Assembly: GCA_023213315.1 (NCBI GenBank)
Contig: JAKCPI010005477.1
Location: 94,060-158,059, forward strand
Direction: 5' to 3'
Origin: Euborellia annulipes
Lineage: Eukaryota > Arthropoda > Insecta > Dermaptera > Anisolabididae
DNA: 64,000 bases
Below, in pieces: positions 10,809 to 21,300 of this stretch. Numbering within the stretch: the stretch's first letter is position 1; every line of letters starts with the position of its first letter. The notes beneath the pieces were generated by a model. The model worked only from the letters and a program-made list of their open reading frames with translations. It made no database searches and was not told the DNA's origin. Made by a program: the position numbers and the translations under genes.

Positions 10809-11079
10809 CAAACCACAAAAGCTTTAATAAACATAATGGAGTTTTATTTTGCTTGTAATTTAGACAGCTAATTCGACCTCACAGAATTTCTAACAAGTAC
10901 TTATGCGTTGCTTTCTAGCAAGAAACATTAAATTTTATCAAGGAGAAAGAATTGAGTGATTTATTTGTCGACATGTCAGCGAAGTGCGAGTTTAATAAAA
11001 AGTGAAAGTGTCTAATTATTTAAAAAAACATCTAAGATATAATCTACATGATTAATATGATTATAATTTTGATTTTAAT
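10809..11079. other. Remainder of the interrupted snap-back repeat, then A/T-rich DNA
   Basis: The first 45 bases (CAAACCACAAAAGCTTTAAT...) are the reverse complement of 8,413-8,456, that is, the flank displaced by the TA element. Nothing was recognised further right. Confidence 0.5.
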
Positions 11080-11215
11080 TCTGGTGGGGTGAATGAGAAG
11101 CTCCGCCTGGAGGCGCCGGCGCATGAGAGGCCCCGCCTCGCCTCCCTCTCCCTCATAAGCGCCAACCACGCCTCCTCTTAATCATACGCCGTACATAGAT
11201 AGCATAACATGTCAC
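11080..11215. other. Isolated G+C-rich island
   Basis: About 130 bases with CCGCCTGGAGGCGCCGGCGC and several CCGCCTC words in A/T-rich surroundings. Plus-strand frames contain stops and no gene was recognised. It may be a foreign insert or regulatory island. Confidence 0.35.
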
Positions 11216-12048
11216 TTGACCTTACTAGAAAATTTCCCCCACGGCATAATATTTCCATTTTAGCAAAATCAGGTTATTTTTTCAAATATTATAAAAAAAA
11301 AATCAATGGATATAACTGATTCATTTCACTTTAATTCCAAATATATTTTAGGTTATTTGTGAAGGACTTTTCTATTAATTTTTAAAAATTGATAGATAAT
11401 AATTCTTTGGTCTATTGCGCGGATTCCCAATGGAATTTTGAAAAGAGTAAATAGTGAGAATTTGAATAATTTGCGATTTGAAACATTTTCTTGTTTTATA
11501 CCAGTCAATTCAAATTGAGGACAATTTCTTACTCAATAAATTGGCTCGTGTAATTTATATAAACTCTTTTTGTTTCGGTAAAATTTAATGTTTTTTTTTT
11601 TTAAACTTAATTTACATACCGAGTGTCCTGCAAAGGGCTCACTGATTTTAATATTAAATAATTCGAGAACAAACATCGATGAATGAAACAATATGTATGT
11701 TGATTTTAATTTATTTATTTACAAGTGGTAAAGCCCACCTTTGGCGGGCTCTCTTGCTCGTTTTAGGCGAGCAAATGCATCAAATTTACTCTTACTTTTT
11801 AAAGTTATAAATTTCTCTCTCTCACTTAAAGTTTTAAATTCCCCTCTCTGACTCCGCTTCCTCTCACAGCGAGATAGAGTGGTAAACAGGCACATAAAAC
11901 GGAAGTGAAGGCTAGCAAGTATGATTTTATTTTTGAGATAGAAGTTTCGATGTTAGTTAAAAATATTGCCATCAGGGTGAGGCTCTAATCACAGTGCAGA
12001 TGGAATATTTGACTTCAAACTCTTCCTTTATTACGCAAAACTCATTTC
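11216..12048. other. Gene-free stretch with one repeat fragment
   Basis: GTGGTAAAGCCCACCTTTGG at 11,728-11,747 resembles GTGGTAAAGCCCGCC at 32,646. The part 11,800-11,920 (CCCCTCTCTGACTCCGCTTC through GGAAGTGAAGGCTAGC) is a diverged match to 47,765-47,900, so both are copies of one repeat. The rest is unremarkable. Confidence 0.45.
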
Positions 12049-12557
12049 GGGCCTGTTGCCTAAGTTTTAATTTAAAAATTTCTAACACAATAATTAAACA
12101 AGGCTTGTGTTCCTAATTGTATCTCTTAGTTAAACCGAACTTTAGGTCTTGACTAGAACTGCGCAAAATAATCAATTAATCGAATCAAAAGAATCGATTA
12201 ATCGATTATTTCGATTATTTTTCTTAATCGATTATTGGGAAAAAGTTGATTATTTTTAGGAAAAATGCGTTTGAAAAGATTGGATGAGACTCGTATACTA
12301 AAAAAAAGGTCAAATGATTTTGGGAAAAATTTTGCTAGAGAAAAAAAAGGTATAATCGATTATTTTTTCGTCTGACCGGGCCCAATAATCGATTAATCGG
12401 AATAATCAATTTTTTTCCATAATCTAACACTTTAACTACGATTTGGGCTCTTATTTAATCATATGATTACTCTAACTAGACGTAAAAAGACTTGAAAGTT
12501 CCAGTCAACTAGCTATCCGAGGGATATCTAGTTAATTAGAAGTGAAGCAACCGGCCC
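12049..12557. mobile_element. GGGCCTGTTGC terminal-inverted-repeat element, copy 2
   Basis: Left end GGGCCTGTTGCCTAAG, right end GAAGTGAAGCAACCGGCCC. It shares TATCCGAGGGATATCTAGTT and ATCATATGATTA blocks, inverted, with 5,471-5,902. The middle (12,165-12,420) is a foreign insertion rich in AATCGATTAATCGATTA. The two flanking parts join into the structure of copy 1 when that insert is removed. Confidence 0.65.
12165..12420. mobile_element. Nested insert rich in ATCGATTAATCGATT
   Basis: The insert has inverted ends (AATAATCAATTAATCG at the left; CGATTAATCGGAATAATCAA at the right) and several internal AATCGATTA palindromes. It is a non-coding MITE-like unit of unassigned superfamily. No clear target duplication was seen. 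Confidence 0.5.
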
Positions 12558-13628
12558 TTAATGTTTAATTTGACCGGAGACTGATCTCTTCAGGCTGTAT
12601 AGCGACTTCTGCACCATCTTTTGGCAACATTTGTTACTAATTTCGAAACTTCTGCATCAGAATTATACAGCTTTCATACTTTTGTTTCATTCTTCAATTG
12701 TTTAATTTTAAAATCAAGTTAATATCCCAAAGTCATAACTAAACCTCCCTTACCACAGTGATGGTGGATAGATAATAAGTAAAAAAGAAAGAAAGGGGGA
12801 GGCGATCAAGGTTTTCTTTTGTTTATTTATTTATCAACCATCATCGACATCATCATCATCAAGCCTGATGACCTCCCACTCTCTTGATCAGGCGGCTTAT
12901 TTTATCAATTACAGAAGTGAAAGGTAGATTTGTCTCTTCTGACTGATTACATTCTTTAAAAAATAAATTATTATATACCTTATCTACTGCGTAGATTGCA
13001 TATTAAATGGATCGGCATTTGAATAAAAAAAAAAGAGATTTTTGCAAATTCATTCTTCAACGAAATTTGTTATAGATATAATTTTGTTTTAGATTAAATT
13101 TTAATTAATATAAAGTCTGACCTCATAACGGTTGCACATTTTATCATTATGCAATTCATGGTGGACCAAATATGGCATTACTGGTTCACATTTATAAATC
13201 TCTTTCCTCGTTTGAAAACATATGCTAACAAGCGAGATCATCAATAAAAAATATTTACTAATATTTGTACAATCATTTGTGCTTTCTTTTTTTTTTTGTG
13301 CTCTAAGTTTACTATTATATATCCAGCGATTTTATTCGGTTCTGGTTATTTATTTATTTTTTTTTATTATGGAGATGCTAATTTTTGTCCCCAAGGCACG
13401 GTGAAGGTCGAAAATATTAAAATAATTAATAATAACTAAATAGGCCTAGTATTTATTATAATAAATACCGCAAGAAAAACTTTTATAAATTTTTTTGAGA
13501 ATAAAAAATTTTTTTTTTTTAATTAGTAAAAAAATAGATTAAAATTTATTAGGAAATAAAAAATTAGGCTTTGAGGTTATTTCTATTTCAAAAGTCAATT
13601 AATGTAAGAGAAGTATTAGGACTGTCAA
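12558..13628. other. Gene-free stretch
   Basis: Includes a CATCATCGACATCATCATCA microsatellite near 12,840 and a GA-rich run before it. Frames here are A/T-rich and without motif. Nothing else was recognised. Confidence 0.45.
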
Positions 13629-14153
13629 TTTTACTTTCTCTTACCTATATATTAATATAAAAAATTAAATATAAAAAAATTCTATGTTGAGATTTTAATG
13701 GAAATACACGTTTACGGTCCTTTGAACAAAATATCTCAAGAACGAAATGAGCTAGGAGGTTGAAATTTCATTTTTAATTTAGGTACTCCCCTGAGACGTA
13801 ACATGAAGCTTTTGATCAAAATCGGCCAAAATGTACTAGTACTTTTTTTTAATTTTCTCCAAATTGTCTCTAAAATTAATAAATCAATTATTTTTTGGAT
13901 GCTCTTTAAAATGTATATTCTCATTTTACTCTCAAAATCGTATGAAGTCCACTTTACTATTGTACTTCAGTGGAAAGATAGGAGAATTAGTTGCCATGGT
14001 AACAAAATATAACTATTTTTTATTTATAAATTTTAAATCTTGAATCCTACTATACCGCCGGAAACTAAATATATGTCGACACAAATGACAAGCATTAAAC
14101 ACCGAATTTAAGAGAAAGTTGTGTGCTGTGTTACCAGTCACACCAGTTTTTTT
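13629..14153 (-). mobile_element. HPE copy, short subtype
   Basis: Runs from TTTTACTTTCTCTTACC (3' end) through TTGAGATTTTAATGGAAAT, TGTACTAGTACTTTTT and GTTGCCATGGTAACAAAAT to a decayed 5' hairpin ending ACCAGTCACACCAG. Nearly full length, with several internal losses. Confidence 0.75.
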
Positions 14154-14230
14154 ATCTAATTATTTAATCAAACATTCTTCTGCCCGTGACACTAAATCAC
14201 AATTTTTTTTTTTGCCATTTAGAATGCTGA

Positions 14231-14313
14231 ATCTGACAAGCACAGAACACAACTTTCAATTACCGAGGGTAAGAGAAAGTTGTGTGCTGTGCTACCAGTC
14301 ACACCAGATTTTT
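14231..14313 (-). repeat. Solitary HPE 5' hairpin
   Basis: TCTGACAAGCACAGAACAC, CAACTTTCAATTACC and its complement GGTAAGAGAAAGTTGTGTGC, then CAGTCACACCAGA form the complete hairpin without an HPE body. It lies about 80 bases beyond the preceding HPE copy. Confidence 0.65.
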
Positions 14314-14385
14314 AAAAGTACTCTCATTTTTTCGACATTTTCATTTTCTATAAAAATCAAGAGATATCAATTTATTGTACGTACC

Positions 14386-15046
14386 CAGGGGCGTAAATAA
14401 CACCCCCGCAATGCGGGGCAGGTCAAGGGCGCAGAGATCCTGGCGCATAAAAAGTATATAAGGGAGCATGCAAGTATTAGGTAACGCAATTTTTGAAGAT
14501 TTTTTATCCCCCCTCCCCCCATGTAACGTGCCGTAACATTTTTCTGGACCCCCCCCCTAGACGTTACGTAACGCTCAAGTTGCCATTTTTATCTAAAAGT
14601 CACAATTATGTTGCGCAAAGTATCGATAAGTCGCTAAAATACCAGTTATGTAACGCGTTGTTCAACCCCCCTCCCCTCCTTGTAACGCATAGTAACGTTG
14701 TACGAGACCCCCCTCCCCCAAATTGCGTTACGTAATACTTGTACGCTCCCTAAAAGAATTTAAAAAATAAAATGTAGTAAATACATAATTATCAAAATAA
14801 ATTTTACAATTCATTAAGATATCTGTCCCATAAATAATCAAAGTCTCCCAGGGGCGCCGGAATTTGGGGGCATCATTTTGAAGAGAGTTATTATTGAATC
14901 AATAAAATTTTGTATACCCTTATTTTAAATATTTTTTAAAATAAAAAAAAATGTATTAAAATTTTGCGTTAAGTTACACTAAATTTTTTTTGGCGGCGGC
15001 ATTTTTGTACCTGCGGGGGGCGCAAGTCAATCTAGTTACGCCCCTG
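14386..15046. mobile_element. hAT-like MITE with imperfect 8-bp duplication
   Basis: Ends CAGGGGCGTAAATAAC and TCTAGTTACGCCCCTG are inverted repeats of hAT type. The flanking 8 bases are TACGTACC (14378-14385) and AGCGTACC (15047-15054), six of eight identical. A smaller MITE is nested at 14,461-14,751. Without it the element is about 370 bases and has no frame. Confidence 0.75.
14461..14751. mobile_element. PIF/Harbinger-like MITE nested in the hAT-like MITE
   Basis: Inverted ends GGGAGCATGCAAGTATTAGG and GTAATACTTGTACGCTCCC flank 289 bases. TAA occurs on both sides (14459-14461 and 14751-14753), a 3-bp duplication as expected for PIF/Harbinger. Internal CCCCCCTCCCC runs give the local C-richness. 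No transposase was found. Confidence 0.65.
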
Positions 15047-15054
15047 AGCGTACC

Positions 15055-15995
15055 AGATTTTTTAAATTAACTTTATATAGTTATTCTATTGAACTTTATG
15101 AATAATTAAATATAAATAATAATTATAATATATAAATTTTTTTTTAGAAATATTCGACCTGGATACAAAATTAAGATTAGGAAATTAATTTAAGAATATA
15201 AATTCACCTTTGAATACATTAAGTGATTAATGAATTAATTTAATTCAGTGGGGGCTCCCGGTTTTACAGATTGTTTAAAAACAAAGAAGCCGAAAAGTTC
15301 GTGATTAACGACTTCATCTGTTTGATTTATATCACGTTCCTTTTTCTTAATTATTTTTAATTAAATCATGGAATATTATTTAATAAACATATAACATAAG
15401 ATTTTATTTTATTTGAAATTCATTTTTAGTGATCATTCACTAATGGCCTAATTTATTAAAAATGACTTTATTAAATGGAAAATATTTATAGTTGTTGCTT
15501 AACCAATTCTTATTAAGTAGATTTTTATTTCTGATAATCTTTTAATTAACTGTTTTATAAACAACTTTTTTTCATTGATATATTTGTGAATATATTAAAA
15601 CTCGATTTCTTTTTTCCTATTTACTTTTTAATATAAATTTCAATTATTCATTGGTAAAATGACAAGATTTATTGAAACTGATTTTATCAATATTGATTAA
15701 ATTCCTCAAATGTAGATGCTAAATGACCAAGAAAATATACGTATAAAGACATGCGCCATTTTTGGATTTATAACAACGCACGGTGCTTAAGGTCACTCAT
15801 GCTGTCAAAGGAGTTTGATGTGTAAAAAGTTTCAATTATATGCTCACTCAATTTCAAGTATTGCAGGGGGAAAAAAATTTTAAATGATATATAATTTAAT
15901 ATAATATTTAAAATAGACAAATCTTCTGAAACTTAGTTAAATAATTGAGGCATTTGCTCCCAAGCCTGGACCAAATTTATAACAATCCGTCGAGC
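15055..15995. other. Gene-free A/T-rich stretch
   Basis: No repeat copy, SINE head or splice-bounded frame was recognised. Confidence 0.45.
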
Positions 15996-16620
15996 GGAAG
16001 TACGAAAGTAAAATAAATTTATACATTTTAATGAGAATTTAAAAAATAAGCATTTTATGAATTTCAATCAAAATCGGTAAAGCGAATTTTGAGAAAATTG
16101 AAAAAAAAAAAAAAAAAACTGAAAAAGTACATCAGTAAAGTACTATTATTTTTTGACCGATTTTGTTCAATAGCTTCGTGTTTCGGACTTCCTTAGATAC
16201 CTAACTTAAATATAAAATTTTAATCTCCCAACTCTTTTCGTTCTTGATTTGTTCACAGACGCATTAGTGTGTCAAGCGCCAAAAAATTAAAAATTGAGTT
16301 AAGCACGGAATATTGTTTCAAATGCTATAATTAATAGTATTTTTTTATGAAATATGTCCTAAAAAAATTTATATTTAATGTTACTTGCACAATTGACAAA
16401 AAAAAATCTCGACATCGAATTTTTGACATGATCGCAATACTTTCTCTCTCTATATATTTCGTATATAGGGTAAGAGAAAGTAAAAATGATATATAATCTA
16501 ATCAAAACAATTTAAATAAGAAAAACTAATGTTAATTTTCTCAAAATACCGGAACCTGGCGCTTGACACACTAATGCGTAACAGGGTCCATATATGAAAT
16601 ATATAGAGAGAAAGTATTCG
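15996..16620 (+). mobile_element. Chimera of HPE and GGACCC foldback segments
   Basis: In order: an HPE body (15,996-16,262, from ATACATTTTAATGAGAAT to TTGTTCACAGAC); the left half of a GGACCC foldback lacking its first 12 bases (16,263-16,407, GCATTAGTGTGTCAAGCGCC...); the last 80 bases of HPE (16,408-16,487, TCTCGACATCG... to GTAAGAGAAAGTAAAA); the right half of the foldback ending CGTAACAGGGTCC (to 16,589); then a piece of HPE 3' end in the opposite orientation. The pieces interleave, so simple nesting does not explain it. Repeated insertion plus deletion, or template switching, would. Confidence 0.65.
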
Positions 16621-16689
16621 ATTTTTTTATTTAAAGGTATTTTAATTATTAATATTAATAATTTAATTATTAATATTTTAATATTAATA

Positions 16690-17008
16690 TATCTCGACTC
16701 AAAAAATCTGGTATGACCGTGCTGGTGCTCAACATTCTCTTACCGAAGGGTAAGAAAAAGTTGTGTGCTGTACGCCAGTCACACCAGATTTTTCTAAATT
16801 TTTTTAAAAGTAAAAATTCGCTATCTGTTTTTTCTACTTTTTTTTTTAAGATATTTTAATTAAGGTGCTATGGGAAACTAAATATATATTGACACAAAAA
16901 GTCTGGTGTGACCTTACCGAAGGGTAAGAGAAAGTTGTGTGCTGTACGCCAGTCACACCAGATTTTTTAAATTTTATTTAAAAGTAAAAATTTGCTATCT
17001 GTTTTATG
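16690..17008 (-). repeat. Tandem duplication of the HPE 5' hairpin
   Basis: Two units of about 170 bases each carry ATATATYKCGACWCAAAAA, TCTGGTRTGACC, ACCGAAGGGTAAG, GTTGTGTGCTGTACGCCAGT, CACACCAGATTTTT and a tail AAAGTAAAAATTYGCTATCT. The left arm is shortened in the second unit. Duplication of hairpin plus the same 3' flank shows it happened after insertion. Confidence 0.6.
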
Positions 17009-17014
17009 TATTAT

Positions 17015-17190
17015 GATATTTAAATTCCCCATTTCAAATTATTTTCTAATTTATATTCTTTCTAATTGAAATAATCTGGATCTTTGCCAATTATCTATTA
17101 GTATAGGATTCCGTCCCCACCCCCCACCCACCCCCACTCTCGGATGCTCTAACCCGGAGGTCGCACCCCATTGGCTATCTAATCCCATAG
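17015..17190 (+). repeat. Segmental duplication copy A, left block
   Basis: Collinear with 34,125-34,300: TTTAAATTCCCCATTT, AAATTATTTTCTAAT, GCCAATTATCTATTAG, a C-rich run, and CTCTCGGA-GCTCT. The right part of this duplicated block lies 3.3 kb away at 20.5-21.66 kb, whereas in copy B the two parts are about 100 bases apart. Confidence 0.65.
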
Positions 17191-18168
17191 GGCAGCTTCA
17201 ATTCGAGTCTACATGCTAAGTCAATGAGAAAAGTATCCTTTATATTTAATAGCAAAGTCAAAGAGGCTTTAGTAGAGGGGGAGCAGTGATAAGTGAAGCA
17301 CCTTCCGTGTTAAAAATTCCAACCTTCATTCGGGACATGGCGTCGCTTGGGCCAGACGTGCCTCAGTGGGCTCCTGTAAAAAATTCGTGTTTCTTCTAAA
17401 CTTTAAGGACTTTTGAGGTAAATTTCATCTCTCCACGTTCATTAATACTTAGTTTATCATTTTAAATATTAGAAATATAAATGGCTTCACAAAAAATTAT
17501 TATTTATATATAAACCGCATTATATATAAACGTAGTTGTGATTTTATAAAAATGTATTCATAGGAGCCAATGCGGGAATATAACAAAATATATATGGAGG
17601 TGGTCCGGAGTTTGTTTCTAGGCGATAAGTGCATTTATTTTTTTAATTTAATTAAATAAATAGTTAAAGACAAATAATAAAGTAGACTTATTGATTTCTC
17701 TCTCTCTGCTTGACTCTCTTGCAAGGGTCAGTATGCAAGTCAGGACAAGTTTGTTGGATGGGCTATTAGGCAGGCCTATGTAGCATAGATTAGCAAATGG
17801 ATCACAAACCTGAGTATAGGCTAATATTCTTGCAGTTTATATCTAAATCTTTTTTGATTCAATTGGATGACTTGTTTCTCGTTTTTTTTTTTCTCTCTCC
17901 ATTCAAACTTGACTAGCTGCGTCGCCTGTCTTCGGTGGGCACCTAGTCAGGCAAATTTCGACCTCCAGGATACACTTAGATATCTACTTCCATTTTTTAA
18001 TAGAGAGAGGATAATAAATTCATTTATATGCAGTGGAGGATGAAATCCAATCCAAGGGATTGCAAATCAACCCTAGATTAAATCATTTTTTTATAAGATC
18101 TAAATAAAATTCAAAATATACCAATTAATTATTAGTAATAGTAGTATTAATACTACCATATATACTAT
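17191..18168. other. Gene-free stretch
   Basis: 17,335-17,385 is locally G+C-rich (GACATGGCGTCGCTTGGGCC) but has no supported frame. ACTAGCTGCGTCGCC at 17,912 resembles the start of the tandem units that follow. A TCTC microsatellite lies at 17,697. Confidence 0.45.
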
Positions 18169-18964
18169 ACTAGCTGCGTTGCACCTTTTGGGTGGGCTTC
18201 TACCACTGATATTTAGTTTTTTTCAAATAGGAACCTTACAAATACCTAACAAGGGCCCGCGTGGGGCGGCCTCTTTTAGATTAAATTATTTTTATAAGGT
18301 CTAAATAAAATTCAAAATATAACAAATTATACTATATATCATACTAGCTGCGTTCCCCGCTTAATGGGCTTTTCTCATTGATATTCAGTTTTTTTTTAAA
18401 TAGGAACCTTACAAACAATACCTAACAAGGGCCCGCGTGTGGCGGCCTCTTTTAGATTAAATTATTTTTTATAAGATCTAAATAAAATTCAAAATTTACT
18501 AAATAATACTACCATATATACTATACTAGCTGCGTTGCACGCTTTGGGTGGGCTTCTACCACTGATATTTAGTTTTTTTCAAATAGGACCCTTACAAATA
18601 CCTGTCAAGGGCCCGCGTGTGGCGGCCTCTTTTAGATTAAATTATTTTTATAAGGTCAAAATAAAATTCAAAATATACCAAATTATACTAGCTGCGTTCC
18701 CCGCTTTCAGTGGGCTTCTCTCATTGATATTTAGTTTTTTTTTTAATAGGAACCTTACAAACAATACCTAACAAGGGCCTGCGTGTGGCGGCCTCTTTGA
18801 GATTAAATTATTTTTATAAGATCTAAATAAAATTCAAAATATACCAAATTATACTAGCTGCGTTCCCCGCTTTCAGTGGGCTTTTCTCATTGATATTCAG
18901 TTTTTTTCAAATAGGAACCTTACAAACAATACCTAACAAGGGCCCGCGTGTGGCGGCCTCTTTC
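18169..18964 (+). repeat. Tandem array of five 162-182-bp units
   Basis: Units start with ACTAGCTGCGTT at 18169, 18343, 18525, 18687 and 18853. Each has a GTGGGCTT block, TGATATTYAGTTTTTTT, ATAGGAACCTTACAAA, AAGGGCCYGCGTG-GGCGGCCTC and a TAAATAAAATTCAAAAT tail. Units 1 and 3 read GTTGCAC..TTGGGTGGGCTTCTACC; units 2, 4 and 5 read GTTCCCCGCTT. That implies an ancestral two-unit block. The ORFs crossing it are by-products. Confidence 0.8.
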
Positions 18965-19106
18965 TTAATCAGTGCCTCAACATTCACTTCACTTTTTACT
19001 TTCTCATATAAATATACAACATTTAATGCCAATCTCTATTTCTGTGTTACGCCAGTCGAAAACTTTTTTCCTTTATCGAATTAAATATTTTAATATTCCC
19101 TTGACT

Positions 19107-19360
19107 CAAGGGCGGATCCAGGGGTGTTTCTCGGGGGGGAGGGGTAATCTGGTGTGAGTGGTCGCACAACACACATTTTTTTTCTTAATTTCGGTAATTT
19201 AAAGGCGCATTCTTTACTTGTTTGCCAAAATATAAACACAAATCAAATTTTTAAGTACTAATTTTTAAATTAAAAATAAATTTTTTTTTGAAAAAAATGT
19301 ATTTTTTTCAAATCTCAGGGGGGTAATTACCCCCTTTACCCCCCCTTGTATCCGCCCTTG
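19107..19360. mobile_element. hAT-like MITE with perfect 8-bp duplication
   Basis: Ends CAAGGGCGGATCCAGGGG and CCTTGTATCCGCCCTTG are inverted. CCTTGACT flanks both sides (19099-19106, 19361-19368). Length is 254 bases with no frame. A fragment of the HPE 5' hairpin (AATCTGGTGTGAGTGG, from 19,146) sits inside, so it carries or received a piece of that family. The terminal sequence recurs as a one-sided remnant ending at 39,015. Confidence 0.85.
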
Positions 19361-19769
19361 CCTTGACTTCAATAGTAAATAAAGAGCGGGTTTTTAGTCC
19401 CTTAAATATAAAACAAATCTGTTATAGCTTGTTTGAAATTTGTAAGCCTAAATGATTAAGTCCATCGAATGAATTGATCCGGATCGAGCATGATGATTCT
19501 TTATAACTTAGAAGTGAGCTTGTAGCTCAGAGAATTTTGCCTTTAGTTTCAGTAAGGCCAAGCGAATACAAGTTACTAGAAATAAGACTCATTACTTTTT
19601 ATATATTTTTTTGCTCTATTCATCAAATTTTAATTTATAAATTATTTTTTACATTTTAACACTTTCTTAGAATATTTATTAATTATTTAAGACATTTATT
19701 TTTTTTTTTTTTGTCCAAATTATTTATCAACCAAAATATTTTTTCATTCGACGTAAATAGAATTTTTTT

Positions 19770-19985
19770 TTCCAAATTCTTTTGATATCTTTTGAAAAGA
19801 GATTCTAAAAGATTTTCTTTTTTTCAGATTGGTGCTTAGCCGGTGCATTTAGAATTTTTTAACTGAATTCAAGTAATGCAAGGATCTTCACTGCCCCCCC
19901 CTCCAAGGGTAAGTACATTTTTTGATATTCTAGTAACACATACCCTTTCACACTTACACACAAATGCATCTAAATATTATGGTGT
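19770..19985 (+). pseudogene. Decayed tandem copy of the exon at 20,200
   Basis: Collinear with 20,128-20,400: TTCTTTTGATATCTTTTGA, AGAGATTCTAAAAGATTTTC, an acceptor TTTTTTTCAG at 19827, an exon-like segment 19828-19908, and a donor AGG/GTAAGT. The reading frame of the intact copy is broken by a TAG and by shortening. It has lost the Cys/Val-rich beginning but keeps matches such as ATGCAAGGATCTTC. Exon duplication followed by decay is inferred. Confidence 0.5.
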
Positions 19986-20199
19986 GACTGGTAGCACAGC
20001 ACTCATCTTACCTTCAGTAATTGATAGTTTTCTTACAATTATTTCTTAATTCTTATACGAATTGAAACTTAAGCTTACTTCTTGTTTAGTACTTTCTTAT
20101 ATTTACCTAAGAATATTTCTTCTCCAATTAATTAATCCAAATTTCTTTTGATATCTTTTGATAAGAGAGTGAGATTCTAAAAGATGTTTTCTTTTGCAG

Positions 20200-21056
20200 A
20201 TTTGTGTTAGTGTGTGTTAGTGTGTGTGCCTCGCCAGTGCAAGTGGACTTCGAAGCTGAGAAGCTGAGCGCAACGCAACGAGTGCAGGAGCTTCGAGTGA
20301 CCTTCAATACCCCGAGAGGTAAATATTTCATACTCTGGTGGTAACATGCACCCTCCTAACCACCCACACACACACACATACATAAATATAAATCCATAAA
20401 TCTAATAATCTAACATAAATTAATTATATGTTTCTAATGAATTTTTTTTCTTTTTGTTACAGAACTCCGAGACGGTATCAAAGGTAATAATTGCATGGTG
20501 CAAGAATTTTGAAGGGGCTAGATTAGGTTAGCTTTTTTAGGATGATATTTTCTTTTCAGCTGATCCCAAATAGAATTAGCTCTTTTTTAAAATCAATCAA
20601 TAATAATTTTTTTTTTTTTAATAGATATTTTTCATAAATAATCGTTTTAATGAATAAATTATAAATAATTTTCACTTTTAATTAATTTGCATTTTAAAAT
20701 TTTTATTTCTAATTTTTTTAATTTAATTTGGATTTCATTAAAAAAAATTTCAAAAATTTGATATAAATTTTTTGCTAAAAATTTAACTTAATTTTTTTTT
20801 TTTCAAATTTTATAAAAAATTTTCAAAAATTTGATATAAATTTTTTGCTAAAAATTTAACTTAATTTTTTTTTTTCAAATTTTATAAAAAATTTTCAAAA
20901 ATGTGATATAAATTTTTTGCTAAAAATTTAACTTAATTTTTTTTTCAAATTTTATAAAAAATAATAGATTAGACTTCCTCCCCAGCTGCATCGGGAGAGA
21001 GGATGCCTCTCTCTCCTGCACCGAGGGACATCATCAACTTGGTACCTAGAACTTAA
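20200..21056 (+). CDS. Candidate 3' end of a spliced gene (three exons)
   Basis: Exon 20200-20318 follows TTTTCTTTTGCAG and ends CCCGAGAG/GTAAAT; it enters with the third base of a codon and stays open for 39 codons (VQVDFEAEKLSATQRVQELR in its later half). A 21-nt microexon, 20463-20483 (TTTTTGTTACAG / AAAG/GTAATA), adds ELRDGIK. The terminal exon from 20986 (CTTCCTCCCCAG) continues in frame with ASGERMPLSPAPRDIINLVP and stops at TAA 21054-21056. Introns are 144 and 502 bases and the phases agree throughout. The charged, non-A/T-biased peptide is unlike the background. Upstream exons were not found and no family was recognised. It could be a host gene end or captured sequence. Confidence 0.4.
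20742..20962 (+). repeat. Three tandem units, period 72-73 bp
   Basis: CAAAAATTTGATATAAATTT starts at 20751, 20824 and 20896 (third with ATGTG). Each unit also has TTGCTAAAAATTTAACTTAA and TCAAATTTTATAAAAAA. The units are nearly identical, so the expansion is young. It lies in the second intron of the candidate gene and is absent from copy B. Confidence 0.85.
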
Positions 21057-21220
21057 GGTGTGATTTATATACGAATACAAATTTAAATGTATTTACTCTT
21101 CGATCTATAAATTTGAAAATTCATTTTCACACCTTAAATTGTAGTTTAATAGTTTAAATATAGAGGGGGTGGGAGGGCTGCACCATGCCAACGAGAGGGA
21201 TTTTATTTTTGAACTTGCAG

Positions 21221-21300
21221 CTACTCTGCATGAAACTAATAGTGAAGAAATCAACGATAATATTCTTCATCGGTTCCTAAGGAGATGCGGTCAGATCTGA
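21221..21300 (+). CDS. Candidate terminal exon shared by both duplication copies (A)
   Basis: After TTTTTGAACTTGCAG the exon stays open for 25 codons and ends in HRFLRRCGQI then TGA (21298-21300). Copy B at 35,203-35,285 ends HERFIRRCGQI then TGA, with one synonymous and one conservative change in the last eight codons. It would join a phase-1 donor such as that of the microexon at 20483. The sequence past the stop is also conserved but with indels, like a 3' UTR. An alternative is a non-coding repeat with chance frame. Confidence 0.3.
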
